Positions 46,765-53,782 of a stretch of DNA of 64,000 nucleotides are shown here, piece by piece. The position numbers and the translations under genes are program-made. The stretch is from contig CBDFNK010000008.1 of NCBI GenBank assembly GCA_965250205.1, positions 1 to 64,000 on the forward strand, read 5' to 3'. The notes beneath the pieces were generated by a model. It ran no database searches. It worked only from the letters and a program-made list of their open reading frames with translations, and had not been told where the DNA came from. Every line of letters starts with the position of its first letter. The first letter of the stretch is position 1. The stretch is from JAHZKN01 sp965250205. GTDB lineage: Bacteria > Pseudomonadota > Alphaproteobacteria > Rhizobiales > Hyphomicrobiaceae.

Positions 46765-46778
46765 TGGCTCCGCGGGTA
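46763..46778. repeat. att-like direct repeat, right (within tRNA-Asn)
   Basis: CTTGGCTCCGCGGGTA overlapping the acceptor stem and CCA of tRNA-Asn, so integration leaves the tRNA intact. Confidence 0.75.
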
Positions 46779-46839
46779 GGATTCGAACCTACGACCGATC
46801 GATTAACAGTCGATTGCTCTACCACTGAGCTACCGCGGA
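46765..46839 (-). tRNA. tRNA-Asn(GTT)
   Basis: Cloverleaf from TCCGCGG to CCGCGGA with G discriminator and encoded CCA. D-arm AGCTCAGTGGTAGAGC, anticodon loop ACTGTTAAT (GTT), T-arm GTAGGTTCGAATCCTAC. Its 3' end is the island attachment site. Confidence 0.96.
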
Positions 46840-46985
46840 ATAAGACTCATGAACGCCTGGAGCGCCCTGAAGTGCTCGGCCTCATAGCAGACTGCTTCGG
46901 CGGGTACTAGGGGAAACGTGCAAAAAATTCAGAGCCTTGGGACCCGTCCATTGGCAAGTGCCATTCGCCACCAAAACAAAATTTT

Positions 46986-47031
46986 GAGGCCACATCCGGA
47001 ATTAAAACAACGTATACGGATCTTCCAATCC
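46986..47031 (-). pseudogene. degenerate tRNA-Cys fragment
   Basis: GAGGCCACATCCGGAAT, then CGTATACGGATC and CCAATCC, align with the 3' half of the functional tRNA-Cys 135 bp to the right (GAGGCCACGCCCGGAATCG, GTACACGGATTTGCAATCC) with substitutions and one gap. The 5' half is not recognisable. Judged by eye only. Confidence 0.45.
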
Positions 47032-47120
47032 CTGGGCCTCTGGATTTAGCCATAACTGTGGGGCACTGCGGCGCTCACCACGCGCCAATAGCGTCGAAAT
47101 TTATTGAGGAGGCAATTTAA

Positions 47121-47194
47121 TGGAGGCCACGCCCGGAATCGAACCGAGGTACACGGATTTGCAATCCGCTGCGTAACCACTCCGCCACGTGGCC
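47121..47194 (-). tRNA. tRNA-Cys(GCA)
   Basis: Acceptor stem GGCCACG/CGTGGCC, D-arm GGCGGAGTGGTTACGC, anticodon loop ATTGCAAAT (GCA), T-arm CTCGGTTCGAATCCGGG, encoded CCA. Same strand as tRNA-Asn. Confidence 0.96.
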
Positions 47195-47637
47195 TCACAA
47201 GGTTTAAGAAACGCACCAGGCCCTAACCAATTCGTCAGGCTAGGCCCACTGTCGCGTCTCTCATACGATCACGCCTCGGATTAGGTGGCCAGATTGGCCA
47301 ACACGATGCGCTCTCGGCAGGAACGGTTTCGCTGGTGGTTGCGCCCCGTGTGAACACTGGGTTCGGGGACTGGAAACCAAGCGGCTCTCTACCATAGAGG
47401 TTCGGGGCAGGACAAGCACGGCCAATTGCCGCTTCTGGTTAGGAAAGCTGTACACCGGCCCCTCAGATGAGGAGGCTCGACGGGCCGCGGCGATTTCACG
47501 ATTTTGCAATGTCAACCAATCGCCTATGGTTGGCCACCCTCAGGGTCAACTTTTCTGAGGGTGCTGTGCCAACTTAAATCCATGGCCTGCCCTTAAGGTG
47601 AAGTGGTCTGGTCCCTAAGTGCTGATGGAGAATTCAA
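47195..47637. other. intergenic region with a 9-bp perfect hairpin
   Basis: 443 bp without a supported gene. A perfect inverted repeat CACCCTCAG / CTGAGGGTG (47535-47563, 11-nt loop) lies 75 bp before the methyltransferase start and could be a leader structure or regulator site. Confidence 0.5.
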
Positions 47638-48306
47638 ATGGTCGATGCGAGTGAGCAGCGTCATAATATGGTGGAATCTCAAATCCGCCCGAGTGACATT
47701 TCAGACCGACGCATTCCCCGTGCGATGCAATCCATTGAACGCGAAAAATTCTTGCCAGAGGCGCTACAGTCGCTGGCCTACTTGGACGGGTCGTTGACGC
47801 TGCCGGGTCGGGTCGGGTCGGCACAAAGGTCGGAGCATGCACCACGCGTGCTGGCCAAGCTGATGCAGGCTGCCAACATCAATGCAACCGACGTCATCCT
47901 TGATGTAGGTGCCGCGACCGGATGGTCATCAGCGCTGCTCGCCACGATTGGCGAAACCGTCGTGGCTTTGGAAAGCGATAGCGAGCTTGCAGACCGCGCG
48001 ATCGAAACGCAGACTCGGCTATCGATCGACAACGTTGCTGTCGTGACCGGCCCGTTGACGGAAGGCTATCCCAAAGCCGGACCCTATGATGTCATTGTGT
48101 TGGAAGGCGCAATCGCCAATCCGCCTGACACCCTTTTTGAGCAATTAAAGGATGGAGGTAGGCTGGTTGCGATTGTACGGGGCCGGGGCACCGGGCAGGC
48201 CTGTTGTTGGCAGCGTCATGGCGCAACCCTCGCCAAACGCATTTGTTTTGACGCGACTGCAGCGCTCTTGCCTGGTTTTGAGCCTGTGGAAGAATTTTCT
48301 TTTTAG
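47638..48306 (+). CDS. protein-L-isoaspartate O-methyltransferase family protein
   Basis: 222 residues. N-terminal MVESQIRPSDISDRRIPRAM and the SAM-binding motif VILDVGAATGWSSALLATIG with an acidic residue after beta-2 (VALESD) place it in the PCMT family. The second half is less typical of true isoaspartate repair enzymes. Hyphomicrobiales carry this paralogue directly before tolC, as here. A shared envelope or export role is suggested only by that position. Confidence 0.85.
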   Translation: MVDASEQRHNMVESQIRPSDISDRRIPRAMQSIEREKFLPEALQSLAYLDGSLTLPGRVGSAQRSEHAPRVLAKLMQAANINATDVILDVGAATGWSSALLATIGETVVALESDSELADRAIETQTRLSIDNVAVVTGPLTEGYPKAGPYDVIVLEGAIANPPDTLFEQLKDGGRLVAIVRGRGTGQACCWQRHGATLAKRICFDATAALLPGFEPVEEFSF

Positions 48307-48796
48307 AGCTTAGTCAAGACCTGTGCTGGGCTGAGTATGTCTTAAACCGTTTCTCTCTCCTGGTGGTCAAAACAGGCACAAGCGTGAGCGTGCATGTGAC
48401 AATGGTCTGCCAAAAGTCTCACGTTTTCACCAATGAGCGCTAACAATACCGGGTGATCTCTTGGTTTTGAGGTTGTGCTTGGCACAAACCCGCTTTTAGA
48501 GCATCTCCGCCGCCAACCAGATTCAGCCTCTTGCGAGGAGCGCGCGAAGTGTGGGCGAGGAGCGCGCGAAGTGTGGGAATCTTGACACGGACGGATTCAA
48601 TGCAGGACCTCTGCAACTTGTCTTGTTTCTGAGAATCGTGACCTTGGCCTATAAGGGTTGTGGATGATATGTGCACAGAGTGTGGATACGGAGACGCAAT
48701 GCCCGCCTCTGGCGAATGCGGCGCCCAAGTTTTGGGGCAAGACCGCGCCCGCACCATAATTTCGATTTGGTCTGTATTTGGGTTTGAACAAGCGGC
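48307..48796. other. 490-bp intergenic region before tolC with 22-bp tandem repeat
   Basis: The 22-bp unit GCGAGGAGCGCGCGAAGTGTGG is repeated exactly in tandem (48533-48576). Directly after it is CTTGACAC, a possible -35 element for tolC; no clear -10 was found. No gene supported. Confidence 0.55.
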
Positions 48797-50299
48797 ATGC
48801 GATCACAAGACAATCATCAGGGGCTGACTTCTATCTGCGTACGCCGGAGACCAACCCTGTGGCGCGGTGGCGTTACGTTTGCAGCGATTGTGTGCGCCGG
48901 GGCAACGTCAGTGTTGCCCTCGCCTGCGCATGCCGAAACTCTGATGCAGGCGTTGTCGTCCGCCTATCGCTTCAGCCCGCGCATTGATGCCGAGCGCGCG
49001 CGCCTCAGAGCCAGTGATGAAGATGTTGCCCGGTCCATGTCTGGTTACCGCCCAACAATTACCGGCAGTGCCGACGTTAATTATCAAAGAACCAACACAG
49101 GCCCACCAAGCCGGACGGTAGACAACCAGCCGCGCGGTTATAGCATCGATTTCACGCAGCCAATTTTCACAGGGTTTCGCACCCGTAATGCGGTGAGCGA
49201 GAGCGAAGCCAACGTCCGCGCCGCCCGCGAGACATTGCGCACGGTTGAGCAGGCCGTTCTGCTGGATGCTGTCACGTCCTATATGGATGTGCTGCGCGAT
49301 CAGGCTATTGTCCGGTTGAATGAACGCAACGTGCGTGTGTTGTCCAAAGAACTTAATGCAACCCAGCAACGTTTTGCTGTCGGTGAGGTCACAAAAACAG
49401 ATGTTGCTCAGGCGCGTGCGCGTCGCGCGGGTGCCGTCTCATCGTTGGATCTAGCACGCGCCAATCTCAAAACAAGCCGCGCCAATTTCAAGCAAGTAGT
49501 TGGCCACTCTGCAGCTGGCCTGGTAGCGCCGTCGAGCTATTCACGCGGTCTACCAGGTTCGGTTACGGAAGCCGTTTCAATTGCGCGCCAGGAGAACCCT
49601 AGCGTCGTGCAAGCCCTTTATCGTGAGCAGGCGGCGAGTTACGCTGTTGCGCGCATCCGCGGCGAGTTGTTGCCTTCTGTCCAGTTTGAAGCCAACTACT
49701 CTGACCGTTATGGCCAGGGCGGTGGGAGTAGTGGATTTGGCGTTGATGAAACCGAAACCACAACCGTGACCGGTCGATTGACGGTGCCGTTCTATCAGGG
49801 CGGTGAGGTGCATGCCCGTGTCCGTCAAGCCAAGCACACGCATGTCAGTTTGATCCAGGAGATTGAGCAGGCCCGCGTTACGGCTGAAGCAGCGATGGTC
49901 GGTGCATGGTCGCAATTGACAGCCGCACGGGCACAGTTGGAATCCGACAAGGTGCAGGTGGAAAGCAACGGGATTGCTCTTGCAGGTGTGCGCGAAGAAG
50001 AACGCGTTGGCCAGCGCGACCTGCTCGATGTTCTCAATGCGGAACAAGAGTACGTCAATTCCCAGGTTCAGCTCGAGACCACGAAGCGCAATCTGGTAGT
50101 CAATTCGTATGCCTTGTTGCAAGCGCTTGGCCGCCTTGATGTGTTGACTCTCGGCGCGGCCAATCCGGTTTATGACCCGACAATTCACCACGGTGAAGTG
50201 CGCCGCAAATGGTGGGGCACTTCGATTACGCATGCGGATGGTCGCGTTGAAGAGCTCAAAATTGAGCCCACCCAAGATTGGCACACCAGCGTAAAGTAG
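48797..50299 (+). CDS. tolC: TolC family outer membrane channel
   Basis: 500 residues. Signal peptide ending PSPAHA before ETLMQALSSAYRFSP, then two outer-membrane-efflux-protein repeats: VDNQPRGYSIDFTQPIF with VLLDAVTSYMDVLRDQ, and FYQGGEVHARVRQA with VGQRDLLDVLNAEQEYV. Forms the trimeric outer-membrane exit duct for type I secretion and drug efflux. A type-I-secreted client such as the giant adhesin in this window is plausible, but no ABC transporter or fusion gene is present here. Confidence 0.92.
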   Translation: MRSQDNHQGLTSICVRRRPTLWRGGVTFAAIVCAGATSVLPSPAHAETLMQALSSAYRFSPRIDAERARLRASDEDVARSMSGYRPTITGSADVNYQRTNTGPPSRTVDNQPRGYSIDFTQPIFTGFRTRNAVSESEANVRAARETLRTVEQAVLLDAVTSYMDVLRDQAIVRLNERNVRVLSKELNATQQRFAVGEVTKTDVAQARARRAGAVSSLDLARANLKTSRANFKQVVGHSAAGLVAPSSYSRGLPGSVTEAVSIARQENPSVVQALYREQAASYAVARIRGELLPSVQFEANYSDRYGQGGGSSGFGVDETETTTVTGRLTVPFYQGGEVHARVRQAKHTHVSLIQEIEQARVTAEAAMVGAWSQLTAARAQLESDKVQVESNGIALAGVREEERVGQRDLLDVLNAEQEYVNSQVQLETTKRNLVVNSYALLQALGRLDVLTLGAANPVYDPTIHHGEVRRKWWGTSITHADGRVEELKIEPTQDWHTSVK

Positions 50300-50641
50300 C
50301 CCGTAGCCAGCCTCCGCGGGAGGCCGCCCAGTCGGCCCGATCTTCCGACACGCGGCAAAATTGCCAATGCCGCTTTCATTTTCTTTTGGCTGATTGCAGC
50401 TTTGCCACACGGTTGCCCAGGATGGCGCCTAGCGTCTGGCTACGCCTGGGCATCCTGGATTGAACGTGACGTGAGCGGGGAGACTTGACCTCAAGCCTAG
50501 TCTTAAGTGACGCAAGGGGGCGTCAATTAGAATTCGGCGCATTTTATTTGTTTTGAGGTTGGCCTTTTTAGCATCTGGGGATTGGGGGCGTACTTGTGCA
50601 ACGCGTTTCTTGTGCAACGCGTTTAGTGTGTGAGGTGCGTA
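50300..50641. other. intergenic region after tolC with hairpins and a 16-bp tandem repeat
   Basis: A GC hairpin CCTCC-GCG-GGAGG lies near 50316-50328, and a longer palindrome with CCAGGATG/CATCCTGG arms and an inner TAGC/GCTA stem at about 50417-50457; both could end tolC transcription though no T tract follows. CTTGTGCAACGCGTTT is tandemly duplicated at 50593-50624 just before the next gene. Confidence 0.55.
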
Positions 50642-52021
50642 ATGGCTTTTGTTGCAAAAAATGGGCAACCCAGCATGGAGGAAATCTTGGCGTCTATTCG
50701 CCGGATTGTTGCTGATGACCCAAGTGGGGTGAGCCCACTTATTGATCTCAATCGAAAATCTGTTGATCGAACGGCGGCGTCAGGCACTGTCGATGTTGAC
50801 ACTGATGACAGTCCTGATTTTGAATTGCCCAGTATGTTTCGGCTAGAAAATAGCTCCGATCCGCGAGGGCAATTATCCGCCAAGTTGAACGCCAAACAGA
50901 AATCCGCCCCCATAGGCCGGCTCACGGACGCTATTCGCAATGTTGGCCCGAAGCGAGTGGTGGGCACCACTCGACCACGCGCGCAATCTCAAACCTCTGG
51001 GAAGACAGTGCCGCAGGGTGTCGAGGTCGCACAGCAGGAAGAAGCACACCAGTGCCAGGTGACGCCGCACGCCAATGGCCAATCAAAATCACTCGATAAT
51101 GGTGATGCGGGGTTCGGCATTCGGCCAAAGGCTGCTCAGTCGTTGAGTTCGTTGGCAAACAATGGTGCAGACACACAGAGCACTACGAACGGACCAGTGT
51201 CGTCTATGCAAAATGGTGTGCACCAAAGTGGTTTGTCCGTCACAAATGGCCATGCCGAGGCCAGCGCTGTCACAAATGGCGCGACGTCTGATCTCAATGC
51301 GGTTCAGCAAACAAGTCAGCAGCCTGCAATGGCCGGCGGCGCAGATGCAAATGAACAGCCCCAAGCAGTGCAGTCTCCACAGGTCACAACAAACAACAGC
51401 GGCGAAGCGCCACCGCAGTCCGTTGCGCAGGCGGCCGCCAAAACGACAGCAAAATCGCCGCCACGTGTCATGGCACCTTTCCGAGATACACGTATGCAAA
51501 TGATGGGGCCTACTGCGGAGGCAAAGGCCAAACAGGTAAAAGTGCCAAAATCTGCCTCAGAACCGGTGTCAGAACATCATCAAACGGAGCCCACACAAAC
51601 CGTGCAACCAGCAGCCAACACGGTGCCGAATTCGGATATCGGGGCCATTGTGCCCGGTGCGCTTGACCTGCCTGGGCGCGGACTTGATGTGGCGACTGAG
51701 AGCATCACTGGATCAGGTGCCAATGAAGGTGATGACATGACGACGCATCACCGTGCAGTAGCTGCACCACAACAGATGGCTGAGCCAACGGGCGAGGCTG
51801 GTGTCTCCCCTGAGGGTCTTGAGGCGGAAACAAATCCGCCACCCCTGCCGGAAGGCTCTGATAACGGCGCCTCTGAGCAGATTGAAGACGCGACCGCAGA
51901 TCTGTTGCGCCCAATGCTGCGCCAATGGCTCAGCGATAATATGCCAAGAATGGTCGAAAAGGCGCTACATATTGAAGTTGCTGAAACGGTTCGGACAGGA
52001 AAACCGACGGATGGGTCCTAA
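50642..52021 (+). CDS. PopZ-like polar organising protein (DUF2497), copy 1
   Basis: 459 residues. The N-terminal motif PSMEEILASIRRIVADDPSG and the C-terminal LRPMLRQWLSDNMPRMVEKAL are the two conserved ends of DUF2497/PopZ proteins; between them is a long Pro/Gln/Asn-rich disordered linker. PopZ makes polar condensates that hold the chromosome origin and recruit polarity factors in alphaproteobacteria. The ATG at 50642 has GAGG 6 nt upstream; a GTG at 50630 is less likely. A second family member follows 188 bp downstream. Confidence 0.85.
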   Translation: MAFVAKNGQPSMEEILASIRRIVADDPSGVSPLIDLNRKSVDRTAASGTVDVDTDDSPDFELPSMFRLENSSDPRGQLSAKLNAKQKSAPIGRLTDAIRNVGPKRVVGTTRPRAQSQTSGKTVPQGVEVAQQEEAHQCQVTPHANGQSKSLDNGDAGFGIRPKAAQSLSSLANNGADTQSTTNGPVSSMQNGVHQSGLSVTNGHAEASAVTNGATSDLNAVQQTSQQPAMAGGADANEQPQAVQSPQVTTNNSGEAPPQSVAQAAAKTTAKSPPRVMAPFRDTRMQMMGPTAEAKAKQVKVPKSASEPVSEHHQTEPTQTVQPAANTVPNSDIGAIVPGALDLPGRGLDVATESITGSGANEGDDMTTHHRAVAAPQQMAEPTGEAGVSPEGLEAETNPPPLPEGSDNGASEQIEDATADLLRPMLRQWLSDNMPRMVEKALHIEVAETVRTGKPTDGS

Positions 52022-52209
52022 TCATTTGTCGGTCTGGGTCATATTCTCTCCGTACCCGTCAGAGAAAGTGTTTATGCACAGTGGGTTGTGCTTGCGGCCT
52101 GCCAGCGCATTGGCATCACCACCTGGGACTGTTTATGATGTGAGCCTATCCCAGGAACGAGTAGGCGGCCACCGCGAAAATCTGAGATGGTCTTAGGAGA
52201 TCCAGGCGT

Positions 52210-53592
52210 ATGAGCCAGCATGGCAAATCTGGCGAACAGAGCATGGAAGAAATTCTTGCATCTATTCGCTCCAGTGTGGACACAGACGAAGGTGCGCTTG
52301 TTGCGCAAGACTCAACTGCTGCCAAAAGCAACGGAGGTGCACGCCCTCCTGCAGCCCGTGCTCCAGCACCCAACAGCCCTGCCAGCAATGGTAACGGGCG
52401 GTTGCAAGACGCGCTGTCTCAAGTTGTTGTTGGTAGCGCACCCCTTGGTGCATCAAAAGGTGTAGGCCCGTCCTCGCCACCACCATCTGCGCCACCACAG
52501 CCTGAGCGTGCAGCAAGACAAACCGCACCATCTGCCGCCAACGGTGATCTAAAGCGCAGCGCCAACGCTGGTGTCGCGGATGATGATCTGTCAGACTTGT
52601 TTGCAGACCCAGTCCCACCTGTTGCAGCCAATGTGCCACCTCTGAGTGCGAAAAAGCCAACGGGTGCCACGCCCTTAGGCACGTTGACGCCAGCCGGTGA
52701 CGCAAACGCACCAAGCCTGCGTCCTGCCACACCAACTTCGGTAGCCGCGCCTGCTGCACCAGAACTTTCGCCATCAGCGCCTGCCTCATCGTCATTTGCT
52801 ACACCCGACGTGACAGCAACCGCGAAACCATCGTTCTCAGGTCTCGGGCCCCGACAGCCTGAGGTTGCCGGTGGTCGCGTGCCCAACCCAATGTCTGAGG
52901 GCGGCTCCAAGTCCGAAGTGTTTGCGTCGATGACAGCGCCAACACCATCGCCACCACAGTCAGAACCGGCGCCACCACAGTCAGAACCGGCGCCACCACA
53001 GTCAGAACCGGTGCCAGCACAGTCAGAACCGGTGCCATCGCAACAAAATAGTGACCCAAAACCAAAACGAGAGCCAAGCTTTGCAGCCTTAAGAACGTTG
53101 GCAACAGGATCGCCGGAGGCAGCAGACCCGACGCCTGTTCCAGCGGAGATGGAGGCTTCTAAAGCGCCATCGGTGTTGTTGCCTGAAATGCAAGATCTGC
53201 CAGACGCAAATCCGGTTGCCCAAATGCAGTCCATGGCCGCTGTAACTTCACAATCCAATACGGGTGGGTTTGTTCCGACCGCTAAACAGCCGAAGATGCC
53301 GGACGTCATTAGTTTGCCCGACGATGACCCAGCCGAAGCGCCAACTGAAATTGTGGTCGCTCAAAAAGCCGCTGCGCCATCGACATCGGAAAGCTCAATC
53401 GATGACGAAGGTGCTGGCATTGCGCCTGGTGCGAAGGTTGCAGCCACGCCAGGCTCACGCAGCTTAGAAGACATCGTTGTTGAATTGCTGAAGCCGCAGC
53501 TTTCACAATGGCTCGAAGCCAATATGCCGCGGATTGTTGAACGTGCTTTGCGCGCAGAACAGCAAGGGTCTTCTGACAAAAAGAACTCTTAA
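52210..53592 (+). CDS. PopZ-like polar organising protein (DUF2497), copy 2
   Basis: 460 residues. The same architecture as the preceding gene: QSMEEILASIRSSVDTDEG at the start, VELLKPQLSQWLEANMPRIV near the end, and a Pro/Ala/Ser-rich linker. The linker includes four 21-bp units coding PPQSEPA-type heptads at 52951-53034. The N-terminal motif differs in its last residues from copy 1 (SSVDTDEG versus RIVADDPSG). Tandem DUF2497 genes beside valS suggest a duplication with divergence. Followed by valS at 190 bp. Confidence 0.85.
   Translation: MSQHGKSGEQSMEEILASIRSSVDTDEGALVAQDSTAAKSNGGARPPAARAPAPNSPASNGNGRLQDALSQVVVGSAPLGASKGVGPSSPPPSAPPQPERAARQTAPSAANGDLKRSANAGVADDDLSDLFADPVPPVAANVPPLSAKKPTGATPLGTLTPAGDANAPSLRPATPTSVAAPAAPELSPSAPASSSFATPDVTATAKPSFSGLGPRQPEVAGGRVPNPMSEGGSKSEVFASMTAPTPSPPQSEPAPPQSEPAPPQSEPVPAQSEPVPSQQNSDPKPKREPSFAALRTLATGSPEAADPTPVPAEMEASKAPSVLLPEMQDLPDANPVAQMQSMAAVTSQSNTGGFVPTAKQPKMPDVISLPDDDPAEAPTEIVVAQKAAAPSTSESSIDDEGAGIAPGAKVAATPGSRSLEDIVVELLKPQLSQWLEANMPRIVERALRAEQQGSSDKKNS
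52951..53034 (+). repeat. four tandem 21-bp units in PopZ-like copy 2
   Basis: Units of CCACCACAGTCAGAACCGGC type, in frame. Copy-number change would lengthen or shorten the disordered linker without frameshift. Confidence 0.85.
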
Positions 53593-53782
53593 GTTTGACG
53601 TTAGGTCAGCTTCTGACACTCGGCTTTGGCGTTTTAGAATTTCTGCCACGGCGACCGGCCTTTAAGACCGTCCCGTGACCGAAAGCTTCGCCAAGCCTGC
53701 CAATAGACGTCGTGCAAGGTTGACAACCGTGGACACCTGCGCCACCACCCTGAAAAGCCTTCATTCTTAGCGGCACCCTTTC

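Larger units (their letters stand above)
44795..46778. mobile_element. small genomic island in tRNA-Asn (RhuM island)
   Basis: The 16-bp sequence CTTGGCTCCGCGGGTA occurs at 44795-44810 and again at 46763-46778, where it is the 3' end of tRNA-Asn plus one base beyond CCA. This is the signature of tRNA-3'-end site-specific integration. The enclosed ~2 kb is lower in GC at its left edge and carries a RhuM-family gene and a small unknown gene, with no integrase. It is probably a deletion remnant or a satellite that relied on an integrase elsewhere. Confidence 0.7.

Noticed and set aside
49577..50410. Minus-strand ORF of 277 residues
   Set aside because: Antisense to tolC, which is clearly the real gene by signal peptide and motifs.
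52419..53309. Minus-strand ORF of 296 residues rich in Gly and Asp
   Set aside because: Mirror of the Pro/Ala/Ser-rich linker of the second PopZ-like gene; low complexity only.
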